Both the position numbers and the translations under genes were made by a program. A model generated the notes under the pieces. That model did not search any database and was not told the origin of the DNA. It was given only the letters and a program-made list of their open reading frames with translations. A DNA stretch of 64,000 nt from Bacillus niameyensis. Its GTDB lineage: Bacteria; Bacillota; Bacilli; Bacillales; Bacillaceae_C. Shown piece by piece: positions 24,176 to 32,286 of the stretch; position 1 is the stretch's first letter; each line of letters begins with the position of its first letter. Location of the stretch: contig NZ_LN831197.1 in the NCBI RefSeq assembly GCF_001375535.1, positions 1,397,330 through 1,461,329 of the forward strand, read 5' to 3'.

Positions 24176-25306
24176 ATGAAAAAAATACTCTTAAAATTAA
24201 AAAGTTCAGGTATATCACCATATATATGGGCCATTCTCGCAATACTACCTTTTTATTTTATTTTAAAATCTTCATCTACTGTTGAAGTAATTATTGGTAT
24301 CGTATTAACAATCCTTTTCTTTGTTGCTCTGCGACTTGCTTTCATTTCAAAAAAATGGCCTGTGCATTTATGGACAATTATATTAATCGCTGTTTCACTG
24401 ACAATGTCACTTCTTTTTCAATATATTTATTTTGCTTTTTATATTGCCTACTGCAATGGCCATATAAAAAATCGTGGTACGTTTTTAACTGTATATATTA
24501 TCCATTTACTTTTTACAGCAGCTTCTATCAGCTTGATTGCTGTGTATCATTATGACTTATTTTTACAACAACTGCCCTTTATGGTTATTCTTTGTTTGAG
24601 TGTCATTTTAATGCCTATCAATATATTTAACCGCAAAAGGCAAGAAAAGTTGGAACAACAATTAGAAATTGCAAATAACAAAATTGCTGAACTCGTAAAA
24701 CAAGAGGAACGACAACGGATTGCCCGAGATTTACACGATACATTAGGGCAAAAACTCTCAGTTATTGGCTTAAAGAGTGATTTAGCTAGAAAACTCATTA
24801 ATAAAAACCCCGACCAAGCAAGGAATGAATTAAAAGATATCCAACAAACGGCAAGAACGGCATTAAATGAAGTAAGAACTATGGTTTCGCAAATGCGTGG
24901 CATCAAATTAAAAGAAGAATTTATTAGAGTTCAAGAAATTTTACATGTGGCGGAGATCGAATTTATTGCAGACCGTGACATAAAGTTGAAAAACATTTCA
25001 TTATTTCTCGAAAATATTTTAAGTATGTGCATAAAAGAAGCAGTAAACAATGTTGTAAAACATAGCGAAGCAACGACTTGTTGGATTACAGTTGAACAAT
25101 CTGCTAAAGAAATTCATCTTATGGTAAAAGATAATGGCATCGGAATTAGTGACCACCATTATTTGTCTAAAGGAAATGGTTTAATTGGTATGAAAGAGAG
25201 GCTTGAATTTGTTAACGGAACGCTAGATGTTGAGGTCGATAATGGTACGATCATCACAATGAAGGTACCTACAGTAATGAAAAGGATGAAGAAGGAGGAA
25301 CTCTGA
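24176..25306 (+). CDS. desK: membrane fluidity sensor histidine kinase
   Basis: 376 residues. Four to five N-terminal membrane helices (about 15-155) sense membrane thickness; a coiled-coil linker (about 158-185) leads into HisKA_3 with the phospho-acceptor His in ARDLHDTLGQKLSVIGLK (about 188). The HATPase domain has KEAVNNVVKHSEA (N-box) and KDNGIGISDHHYLSKGNGLIGMKERL. In B. subtilis DesK is a phosphatase when fluid and a kinase in the cold. Stop and the desR start overlap (TGATG). Confidence 0.95.
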   Translation: MKKILLKLKSSGISPYIWAILAILPFYFILKSSSTVEVIIGIVLTILFFVALRLAFISKKWPVHLWTIILIAVSLTMSLLFQYIYFAFYIAYCNGHIKNRGTFLTVYIIHLLFTAASISLIAVYHYDLFLQQLPFMVILCLSVILMPINIFNRKRQEKLEQQLEIANNKIAELVKQEERQRIARDLHDTLGQKLSVIGLKSDLARKLINKNPDQARNELKDIQQTARTALNEVRTMVSQMRGIKLKEEFIRVQEILHVAEIEFIADRDIKLKNISLFLENILSMCIKEAVNNVVKHSEATTCWITVEQSAKEIHLMVKDNGIGISDHHYLSKGNGLIGMKERLEFVNGTLDVEVDNGTIITMKVPTVMKRMKKEEL

Positions 25307-25905
25307 TGATTCGAATTGTAATCGCGGAAGATCAGCGGATGATGCTTGGGGCTCTCGGCTCACTTCTGAATTTGGAAGATGATATGGAAGTAATTGGAAT
25401 GGCAAGCAATGGAGACGATGCGGTTCAATTAGTTAAACAAATGAAGCCCGATATTTGTATTATGGATATCGAAATGCCTGGAAAGACTGGGTTAGAAGCG
25501 GCTGAGGAGTTGCAAACTCAAGATTGCAAAGTAATCATCCTCACAACGTTCGCTCGATCAGGATATTTTCAGCGTGCTGTTAAAGCTGGTGTCAAAGGCT
25601 ACTTATTAAAAGACAGTCCAAGTGAAGAATTGGCAAACTCGATTCGTCATGTCATGACTGGAAGAAAAATTTATGCGCCTGAACTAATGGATGATTTGTA
25701 TAGTGAAGAAAACCCACTTACAGTTAGAGAAAAAGCTGTTTTGGAGTTAGTCGCTGATGGGAAGAACACAAAAGAAATTGCAGAAAAACTAAGCATTAAA
25801 ACTGGCACTGTTAGAAATTACATTTCTCAAATTCTCGATAAACTAGAAGTGACCAATCGAATTGAAGCCATCACGCATTCAAAGAAAAAGGGATGGTTTA
25901 AATAG
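25306..25905 (+). CDS. desR: response regulator activating des
   Basis: 199 residues, the same length as B. subtilis DesR. The receiver domain (1-120) has ED at 9-10, the phospho-acceptor Asp in CIMDIEMPGKTG (about 54) and Lys in LLKDSPSEE. The LuxR-type helix-turn-helix (about 135-195) reads LTVREKAVLELVADGKNTKEIAEKLSIKTGTVRNYISQILDKL. It overlaps desK by one base, so kinase and regulator are co-translated. Confidence 0.95.
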   Translation: MIRIVIAEDQRMMLGALGSLLNLEDDMEVIGMASNGDDAVQLVKQMKPDICIMDIEMPGKTGLEAAEELQTQDCKVIILTTFARSGYFQRAVKAGVKGYLLKDSPSEELANSIRHVMTGRKIYAPELMDDLYSEENPLTVREKAVLELVADGKNTKEIAEKLSIKTGTVRNYISQILDKLEVTNRIEAITHSKKKGWFK

Positions 25906-26108
25906 GATCCAGAATAGATGAACGATCCTGAAAGAATTTAACAAGTGAGCACTAGATTACCATTCCCTCCTTTATGCTAGCTTTAATTAATTCTCGAACT
26001 TTTCGACATCACCTTTCTTCCAATGTACTACTTCGAGGACATTAGTAATTCGGATCCCTCCCCCAGCTTCCGAGGGTAGGTTAAAAGCCAATCTTATTTG
26101 ACGAATGC

Positions 26109-26396
26109 TTACCCAGAGTCCTTATCCCGCTCCCTGTCTTTATCATCCTCGATCTCCTCCTTTTTCTCAATCGTATTTTTCGTCCCACTGTACAAGCCGC
26201 TTGCTGATAAACCAAGGATTGTACCTACCAATATACCTTGTCTAATTTCAAAGTTAGTAATATATACTACCCCTATAATCATTCCAAGCCCAACTGCAAT
26301 GAATGGAAGGTATCGATTCGCGACCCCAGCCCTTTTAAATAGTTCTACTAGAGCTAATATTAGAGGGATAACAGCCATATCATATATTTCAAACAT
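26109..26396 (-). CDS. phage holin-like small membrane protein
   Basis: The ATG at 26396 follows GGGAG by eight bases and gives 95 residues. Three membrane helices (MAVIPLILALVELFKRAG, RYLPFIAVGLGMIIGVVYI, ILVGTILGLSASGLYSG) and a charged tail (KKEEIEDDKDRERDKDSG) match a holin family of Bacillus phages. No endolysin, tail or head genes are found on either side, so this is a leftover or a domesticated holin. In-frame codons after the stop on the same strand (to about 25987) look degenerate and I do not call them. Confidence 0.7.
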   Translation of the reverse strand: MFEIYDMAVIPLILALVELFKRAGVANRYLPFIAVGLGMIIGVVYITNFEIRQGILVGTILGLSASGLYSGTKNTIEKKEEIEDDKDRERDKDSG

Positions 26397-26707
26397 GCAG
26401 TCCACTCCCTTTTAAAATATATTATGAACGAATGTTCTCCAACGAAACGGCATTTTCCCCTGATTGTTTGGACTGCTATTTTTTCAACAAAAAACACATC
26501 ATGCTGAAAAGTTAGATGCGTTTCTATAGTTTATTACTCATTAGAACCTCGACCAACCTACATGGACACCTCCATTTTCTTAATAAAATCCAATTAACGT
26601 GCAATGCAGATAAAGGCTAAAAAAGTCTCATATGAATTAAAAGTTTACTATCCCTTGCTTTATGTTTAAAATAGGACAGTTAGCATTTGTATACGAGGGG
26701 GGATAAT
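26397..26707. other. intergenic region between holin-like and DMT genes
   Basis: It contains one hairpin at about 26491-26524 (AAACGCATC / GATGTGTTT, T-run on the minus strand), which could end a short minus-strand transcript. No coding frame with a ribosome site was seen. Promoters for both flanking divergent genes must lie here. Confidence 0.4.
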
Positions 26708-27601
26708 ATGGTTAAAGCTTACTCTTGGCTAACTTTTTGTGTAATCGTTTGGGGAAGTAATTTTGTATTTGGAAAGATTTTAGTCCAAAGTTTTTCTCCA
26801 GCATTACTAACATTTTTAAGACTTTTCTTTATTGTGCTTTTTTTAATTGTCATATCATCCTTTAAAGGACAGATAAAACGTATAAATAAAGCAGATTTTC
26901 TTATTATTTTTTTGCTAGGAGTCATTGGTGTTTTTATTAATCAATGGTCTTTTTTTGAGGGATTAAAAACAGCAGATCCAACAACCTCTGCATTAATATT
27001 AGCAACCACTCCGATTATAACCGGCCTATTAGCTGCTCTCTTCCTAAAGGAAAAATTGACACTCCGTATGTTGTTCGGTTCTATAGTAGCAATTATCGGG
27101 ATTTTCTTTGTTGTAACAAAAGGAAGTTTTACGTCTTTACAAGTAGATAAAGGCCTTCTTTGGATTGTAGTAACGATGGTCACATTCGCCTTAATGATTA
27201 TCATAACAAGATTACTCTCTCAACGGATCGACCCACTAATCATTACCCTATATTCTAATATTGTCGGACTAGTCCTTTCGACGCTTTTTGCCTTTTCGTT
27301 AGACAACCCATTACGCATTAGCAGTGACCTATGGGACTGGTTGCTATTAATAAGTACAGCTGTTATTGTCCACGGATTAGCTAATCTCATTTGGACTAGC
27401 TATATTCGCCATGTTAATGCTTCTAAAGCATCGGTACTATCTAACTTAGAGCCTTTTATCGCGATGATATTTGGATTTATTTTGTTGCATAAACCTATTA
27501 CAGGTGCAGAAATAGTAGGTTCCTTTTTTATTGTAGGAGGCGTCATACTTTCCACTTATCAAAGAAAACGACTGTATGTTCATGAAGAATCTAGAAAGTG
27601 A
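26708..27601 (+). CDS. DMT superfamily (EamA) transporter
   Basis: The ATG at 26708 (MVKAYSWLTFCVIVWGSNFVFGK) follows GAGGGGG at good spacing; seven upstream codons are dismissed. About 297 residues, ten helices, two EamA repeats (about 5-135 and 148-285), with WSFFEGLKTADPTTSALILATTPIITGLLAALFLKE and ASKASVLSNLEPFIAMIFGFILLHKPITGAEIVGS. It exports or imports an unknown small metabolite across the cytoplasmic membrane. It is a single-gene unit with its own terminator. It is only distantly like the DMT protein at 12.5 kb. Confidence 0.9.
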   Translation: MVKAYSWLTFCVIVWGSNFVFGKILVQSFSPALLTFLRLFFIVLFLIVISSFKGQIKRINKADFLIIFLLGVIGVFINQWSFFEGLKTADPTTSALILATTPIITGLLAALFLKEKLTLRMLFGSIVAIIGIFFVVTKGSFTSLQVDKGLLWIVVTMVTFALMIIITRLLSQRIDPLIITLYSNIVGLVLSTLFAFSLDNPLRISSDLWDWLLLISTAVIVHGLANLIWTSYIRHVNASKASVLSNLEPFIAMIFGFILLHKPITGAEIVGSFFIVGGVILSTYQRKRLYVHEESRK

Positions 27602-27652
27602 GAGCCTTTAAAGAGCTTGTAGCGTAGAACAAGATGAACAATCGCTATATAT

Positions 27653-27686
27653 GAAAAAGGGCTATTCATAATTTGGATGGCCCTTT
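27653..27686. terminator. bidirectional intrinsic terminator
   Basis: AAAAAGGGC (27653-27661) and GCCCTTTT (27679-27686) pair across 17 bases, with T-runs on both strands. It ends the DMT gene and faces the NagA remnant. Confidence 0.75.
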
Positions 27687-27704
27687 TACTGTTATTCCGT
27701 TATG

Positions 27705-27922
27705 TCAATCGTAAATGTGTCCTTCGATCATTGTCCATCGGACATTAAATTCAGAATCGATTAAAACGAGGTCAGCATTTGCTCCTTGTTCTATCCTGCC
27801 TTTATTTTTAAGGCCTAAAATATTGGCTGGCGCAGTGGAAGCCATATATACAGCATCTTCTAGTGAAATTCCACTCTCCACTGTTTTCAGTAACGCCTCG
27901 TTCATTGTGACTGTACTAGCCT
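27705..27922 (-). pseudogene. nagA: C-terminal fragment of N-acetylglucosamine-6-phosphate deacetylase
   Basis: About 70 residues remain: ASTVTMNEALLKTVESG, SLEDAVYMASTAPANILGL, GRIEQGANADLVLIDSEFN and the final TMIEGHIYD. These are the last segments of NagA, which normally has about 390 residues; the metal-binding barrel and catalytic Asp are missing. Upstream of the Ala-Ser-Thr-Val-Thr codons the homology stops abruptly at about 27922, where a different gene in the opposite orientation begins. The open frame that continues to 28007 is therefore chimeric. It has no start signal and no nagB neighbour, and is not expected to be functional. Confidence 0.8.
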
Positions 27923-28197
27923 TAGTCAAATTAATTGAGAAATATTGTGGGAGTGTAGAAGATTTAACGGGGTGCAGCCTTTCAAAATTAGAAAAACAAT
28001 TACTCAATCAGAAGCCAGTAGTTGTGTGGGTTTCTCCTTTACACGGATTCACAGTCCACGCTCTCATTCTGACAGGTTATGATGGAAGTGATTACTTCTT
28101 CAACGATTGTTGGTCGAATCAGAAGGGCGTAAGAATAAGTAAGGACGAGTTTCAATTCATTTGGGAAAATCAAGAAAAAAGAGCCATTTCCTATTAG
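27923..28197 (+). pseudogene. C-terminal fragment of a C39-family (Peptidase_C39_2) protein
   Basis: Reading plus-strand from the NagA junction: LVKLIEKYCGSVEDLTGCSL, LEKQLLNQKPVVVWVSPLHG, FTVHALILTGYDGSDYFFND, CWSNQKGVRISKDEF. This is the C-terminal third of C39-like cysteine peptidases, with the catalytic His (VHALILTGYD) and the FND/W segment, but without the N-terminal half carrying the catalytic Cys. Its frame continues leftwards through antisense NagA sequence, which is only a chance opening. It is a remnant left by a deletion or recombination. Confidence 0.75.
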
Positions 28198-28208
28198 AGC
28201 ATTCCATC

Positions 28209-28241
28209 AAAAAAAGAGACGGATGGTTTCCGCCTCTTTTT
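28209..28241. terminator. bidirectional intrinsic terminator
   Basis: AAAAAGAG..GG, 7-base loop, CC..CTCTTTTT; T-runs on both sides. It ends the Gfo/Idh/MocA gene on the minus strand, overlapping the first base of its stop codon. Confidence 0.8.
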
Positions 28242-29419
28242 CATTTAATTTGAACTATTTTCCCTTTTGTTGCCCAAGAAACTCCGATATCACTTGGCAT
28301 ACACCACTGATCATAACTTTGCCTAAACGTTTGTCCCAAGCCTTCAACCCAGGTAACACCTGAATCTTCATCCAAGCGAATTAAGCTATTAGGGATCGGT
28401 GTAATATCCGGAACAGATTCGTGCATTGTAAGTATTGCCTGCACGTGTGTGAGTGCAGCCTCTGGACCACACAGAATCTCATTGGATTCATTTTCGATCG
28501 CACAAATACAAGTTACTAACTTTTGTAATGCATCCGTATCCGGAGAAGGATAAATGATCTCTGTTCCATCATGGAAGTTTGCTTTAATTTGATTGTCCGC
28601 TGTTTTATGAATTGTTGCATTTTCAAATTCATAATCAAAATGGGGGCCAAAAGAATCTTTTACTGCATGGGTTGCATAATAATAAATTTCTGCCTCTTCG
28701 GCAGTTGTAATATGAACAGCACATGAATCAAAGTTTTCTATAGGATTAGCTCGATATAATTCAGCAGATACTTCCTTTATCTTAACGCTTTGATCAATGT
28801 CAGGTCCTAGAAGATAAAACATATGGTGCAAGTAATGAGCCGTTGCATTATTGGCAACACTATCGAAAATAGGATGTCCTTCATCACTATATAGACGGCC
28901 AGCCCATTGATTTCGTTTAAAATAGGCTTCGTTACGTGGCCAATTCACAATCGTTTTAAGTCGAATCGCTTCCCCAAATTTCCCTTCCAATATATCTTTC
29001 TTCAACTTTTGAACAGATGAAGTAAACGACCAGTTAAAACCAATCGCTACAAATTTACCTGTTTTATTTCTCATCTGAATAATGTCATTTACTTCTTGAA
29101 GCGAAGCGCACATTGGCTTTTCACAAAGAACGTTACTACCTTGCAAAAGCGCATAACAGGTTTGTGAAGCATGCAGATGAATTGGGGTAGAAAGGATAGC
29201 CAGATCTGCACGATGATCTTCATAAAATTCCTCGAGCGATGAAAATATCGGAATATGTTGTTCAATAATCCGATCATAATTTTCACTTTTCTCCGGGGTA
29301 GGATCAACTATCCCAACAATATGAGCATTTAGTTTTTCGCCTTCATCCAATAATTTTTGAACATATGTATTTCCATAACCACCAATACCAGCTAAAACGA
29401 TACTAACTGAATTGTTCAT
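28241..29419 (-). CDS. Gfo/Idh/MocA family oxidoreductase
   Basis: 392 residues. The N-terminal Rossmann domain (about 1-125) has VLAGIGGYGNTYVQKLL, a DPTP at the end of strand 2 and ILSTPIHLHASQTCYALLQGSNVLCEKPM with the family's EKP lysine. The C-terminal alpha/beta domain (about 130-390) includes GHPIFDSVANNATAHYLHHMFYLLG, where a catalytic His is expected. These enzymes oxidise or reduce sugars and inositols with NAD(P). Substrate unknown; no sugar gene adjoins. AGGAGGG precedes the ATG. Single-gene unit. Confidence 0.9.
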   Translation of the reverse strand: MNNSVSIVLAGIGGYGNTYVQKLLDEGEKLNAHIVGIVDPTPEKSENYDRIIEQHIPIFSSLEEFYEDHRADLAILSTPIHLHASQTCYALLQGSNVLCEKPMCASLQEVNDIIQMRNKTGKFVAIGFNWSFTSSVQKLKKDILEGKFGEAIRLKTIVNWPRNEAYFKRNQWAGRLYSDEGHPIFDSVANNATAHYLHHMFYLLGPDIDQSVKIKEVSAELYRANPIENFDSCAVHITTAEEAEIYYYATHAVKDSFGPHFDYEFENATIHKTADNQIKANFHDGTEIIYPSPDTDALQKLVTCICAIENESNEILCGPEAALTHVQAILTMHESVPDITPIPNSLIRLDEDSGVTWVEGLGQTFRQSYDQWCMPSDIGVSWATKGKIVQIK

Positions 29420-29508
29420 CTTACGAATCCCTCCTACTATGATTCTATTAATTATTATCCATAGATAGGAGCTTTCCCTTTATTTTCCTAGTAGAAAAAG
29501 AGGGAATC

Positions 29509-30603
29509 TTACTGATTTACTTGATTTTTAAATTCAGACAAAGTTGTTTTGTAGCTAATTCGTATCCTTCTTAGTTCATGCAGGGATGATTGAAGATCGG
29601 CTACACCAGGCTTTGTCGTAACTGCATAATCGTAATATTTTTTTGTTTCCTCTAATACTCTTTCATCGTAGTGACCAGAGGGATAAGCAATCGCTGTTAC
29701 TCGTTTTCCTGTTATACCTTCTAACTTTTTCTTAATATCTCCAAATTCTTCCTCAAAATTGGTCACAGTTGGTAGGGATTGATGTGTTTCTGTATGTGAT
29801 TGGATGGAAATAATCCCAGAATCACTCATCTCTTTTAGTTGTTTCGATGATAATCCCGACTTAGTATCAATTTTTTTACCAATCATGAAAATGACTGCTT
29901 TCGCTTGAAATGAGGAATTATTTAACTTCTTCAATATGTTATAAGCATTGATATTATTTTGATACCCGTCATCCAAAGTAATTAGAATTGGCTTTTTGAT
30001 ATCCTTAAGAGCATGTAGATCATCAAAGGTGATGGGGGTAAAACCGGCTTCTTTTAAATACCGCATTTGGATTTCGAAATTTTCCGGAGTAACATACAGC
30101 TCTTCTATTCCATTACCTTTATATTCGTCAATCGCATGGTACATTAAAATTGGCACTTGATCATTCACAATTTCTGATTCTAAGACCATGCTTTCCTCTT
30201 CTGATAAATCAATTAAATAATCGGAACTTACATATCCGGTATGAACTCCATACACTACTTTATACCACGTTCCTATTGCTGAAATATAGGTTACTTCTTC
30301 CCCTTCAGGAATCGTTGTGATGATCTGGTCTTCAATTGAAGCTCCTTCTCGCATATTGAGGCTTCCAGTTGTCAAATAAATGTTATTTTTCGAGCTTGAC
30401 TCAACCGATGCTTGCTCACTTTCGAGATCTTCTACATGTTCTTCTTCCGTTGTACTCTTTGTTACATTTGGCTCGGTAACCTTTCCCGCTCCAATTGATG
30501 ATGAAGTTGTATTCACTTCAAGATCTGATTGTAATGAACACGCCGTGACAATCATCATTATAATGGTCATGAACGTAATCCCTATCCATTTTCGCTTGTC
30601 CAC
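29509..30603 (-). CDS. lipoprotein polysaccharide deacetylase with SH3b domain
   Basis: About 364 residues from GTG 30603, nine bases after GAGGAAG. Signal peptide with lipobox IVTAC (Cys about 22), then a Ser/Thr/Glu-rich linker. An SH3b domain follows (about 70-125, YLTTGSLNMREGASIEDQII... WYKVVYGVHTGYVSSDYL), then a NodB domain (about 150-345) with LITLDDGYQ, SIQSHTETHQSL and IAYPSGHYDERV. SH3b domains bind cell wall, and NodB domains remove N-acetyl groups from peptidoglycan or another wall glycan, with the DD and HxxxH residues holding the metal. It works outside the membrane. Gap of 26 bp after the NhaC gene; an operon with it is possible. Confidence 0.9.
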   Translation of the reverse strand: MDKRKWIGITFMTIIMMIVTACSLQSDLEVNTTSSSIGAGKVTEPNVTKSTTEEEHVEDLESEQASVESSSKNNIYLTTGSLNMREGASIEDQIITTIPEGEEVTYISAIGTWYKVVYGVHTGYVSSDYLIDLSEEESMVLESEIVNDQVPILMYHAIDEYKGNGIEELYVTPENFEIQMRYLKEAGFTPITFDDLHALKDIKKPILITLDDGYQNNINAYNILKKLNNSSFQAKAVIFMIGKKIDTKSGLSSKQLKEMSDSGIISIQSHTETHQSLPTVTNFEEEFGDIKKKLEGITGKRVTAIAYPSGHYDERVLEETKKYYDYAVTTKPGVADLQSSLHELRRIRISYKTTLSEFKNQVNQ

Positions 30604-30629
30604 CTCATTACACTTCCTCACAAAAGTTT

Positions 30630-31922
30630 TTATGATTTATTCTTTATTCGAGGATATCCCCCAATAATCGCTAGCACTCCGCATAATCCTAATAAAATCG
30701 GATAAATAGAATATGGCATAATGGCAACTGGGGATATTCCAGCAAGCCCTGCTGCAGCAAGCAATTGTGCTCCATATGGAATAATCCCTTGTACACTACA
30801 AGAAAAAATATCCAATATACTAGCAGACTTGCGCGGATCTACGTGATATTCATCTGCAATGTTTTTTGCCAATGACCCAACAATAACGATGGAAATCGTA
30901 TTATTCGCAGTAGCAAAATCGGTGATCCCCACCAAACTAGCAATACTCCATTCTGCTCCCTTTTTCGATCGGATTCTTTTCGTTACCTTTTGTAAAATAT
31001 AATTAATCCCGCCATTGAAACGAATGACTTCCACCATACCAGCAATCAAAATAGCTAAGAAGGAAATTTCGTACATCCCTGCCAGCCCTTCATTAGCTGC
31101 TTGCAAGAAAGCAAAAATATTATAGCTACCATCCAATAATCCAATAAGACCTGCAATCATAATTCCAAGTGGAAGAACAATAAAGACATTTATTCCAATT
31201 AAAGCAAGAATAAGAACAACTAGATAAGGGAGTATTTTTATCCAACTATACGATTGCAAGGCGATGTCTCCATGTTGTCCAGCTGTTAAAATTGCTAAAA
31301 TCAAACATGTTACAACGGCTGCAGGCAATGCAATCCAGAAATTCACTTTAAATTTATCCTTCATCTCTGTATGTTGTGTACGAACAGCTGCAATAGTTGT
31401 ATCGGAAATAAAGGAAAGATTGTCGCCAAACATCGCTCCCCCAATTATAGCTGCCATTGAAAGAGCGGTCGCAATATCAGTTTGCTGGCTGATTCCAACT
31501 CCAATTGGTGCAATCGCTACAATGGTCCCTACCGAAGTTCCCATCGATAATGAAATAAAGCATGCAATCACGAAAAGGCCCACAATCAAATAATGTTGTG
31601 GAATAATCGATAGTGCCATATTCACAGTCGAATCAACTGCCCCCATTCCCTTTGCTACTTCTGAAAAAGCACCTGCAAGCAGAAAAATCAGCACCATCAG
31701 TATGATATTTCCATTACCCGCACCTTTACAGAATATATCTATCTTTTTATGTAATGTCTCTTTCCTATTTAGCATTAAAGCTACACCACTTGCAATCGCG
31801 ATCGCAATGATGACGGGAAAACGATAGAAATCTCCTGTTACGATCCCTGCTCCAATAAATAAAAGGAAAAAGACGCCAAATGGCAATAATGCGAGTGGGT
31901 TTCCACTTTGTTGTATTTTCAT
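30630..31922 (-). CDS. Na+/H+ antiporter, NhaC family
   Basis: About 430 residues with 11-12 membrane helices. I took the ATG at 31922 (MKIQQSGNPLALLPFG), five bases after GGAGG, which overlaps the earlier TTG. NhaC-family features include SLSMGTSVGTIVAIAPIGVGI, GGAMFGDNLSFISDTTIAAVRTQHTEMKDKF and the second-half repeat ITDFATANNTISIVIVG...CSVQGIIPYGAQLLAAAGLAGISP. It exchanges Na+ (or an amine or organic anion) for protons or Na+ across the cytoplasmic membrane. Ion specificity cannot be read here. Confidence 0.9.
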   Translation of the reverse strand: MKIQQSGNPLALLPFGVFFLLFIGAGIVTGDFYRFPVIIAIAIASGVALMLNRKETLHKKIDIFCKGAGNGNIILMVLIFLLAGAFSEVAKGMGAVDSTVNMALSIIPQHYLIVGLFVIACFISLSMGTSVGTIVAIAPIGVGISQQTDIATALSMAAIIGGAMFGDNLSFISDTTIAAVRTQHTEMKDKFKVNFWIALPAAVVTCLILAILTAGQHGDIALQSYSWIKILPYLVVLILALIGINVFIVLPLGIMIAGLIGLLDGSYNIFAFLQAANEGLAGMYEISFLAILIAGMVEVIRFNGGINYILQKVTKRIRSKKGAEWSIASLVGITDFATANNTISIVIVGSLAKNIADEYHVDPRKSASILDIFSCSVQGIIPYGAQLLAAAGLAGISPVAIMPYSIYPILLGLCGVLAIIGGYPRIKNKS

Positions 31923-32286
31923 GATGTCCTCCAAAAAATATCACTTAAATCTTAATCAATGCCTTCATTAATATATCAAATTAATTGGTTGGATAGTAAC
32001 TTTAAGAGAACAAAAAAGAACTTCTGCCTAAAAATCCCTTGAACCTGTATATTTGTTTCTCTTTTCTGGATTAGTATGATGGTAAGGAATCTACACCCTT
32101 CTTTGAGCAGTGAGTAGTATTTGATACATATTTTCTCGACTAAGATATTATCCGTATGGAGAAATATCTTATTAGCAGGCCTTAAGTTTATCTCATGAAT
32201 ATATTTTACCCAATGTATAAAGCCCATAAATAGTTCTTCCTTTTTAAAAAACACCTAGTTACTTTGATCTAGAATTGTCTTATCCA
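31923..32286. other. gene-poor stretch, possible small frame of doubtful value
   Basis: The only open frame (minus strand, 32225-31976, MGFIHWVKYIHEINLRPANK) has a weak GGAAGA before its ATG and an unusual, very hydrophobic, Lys/Phe-rich end. I see no family resemblance. It may be a degenerate or chance frame. No hairpin with T-run was found. Confidence 0.3.

Noticed and set aside
25987-26108. Small minus-strand frame after the holin-like gene
   Set aside because: About 40 codons without a start or ribosome site. Possibly a degenerate phage piece, but not supported.
27715-28197. A complete 160-residue plus-strand gene
   Set aside because: Its first third is the antisense of the NagA fragment; only the second part is C39 peptidase.
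31976-32254. Minus-strand frame of 92 residues
   Set aside because: Weak start, no family, odd composition; kept only as a note for that stretch.
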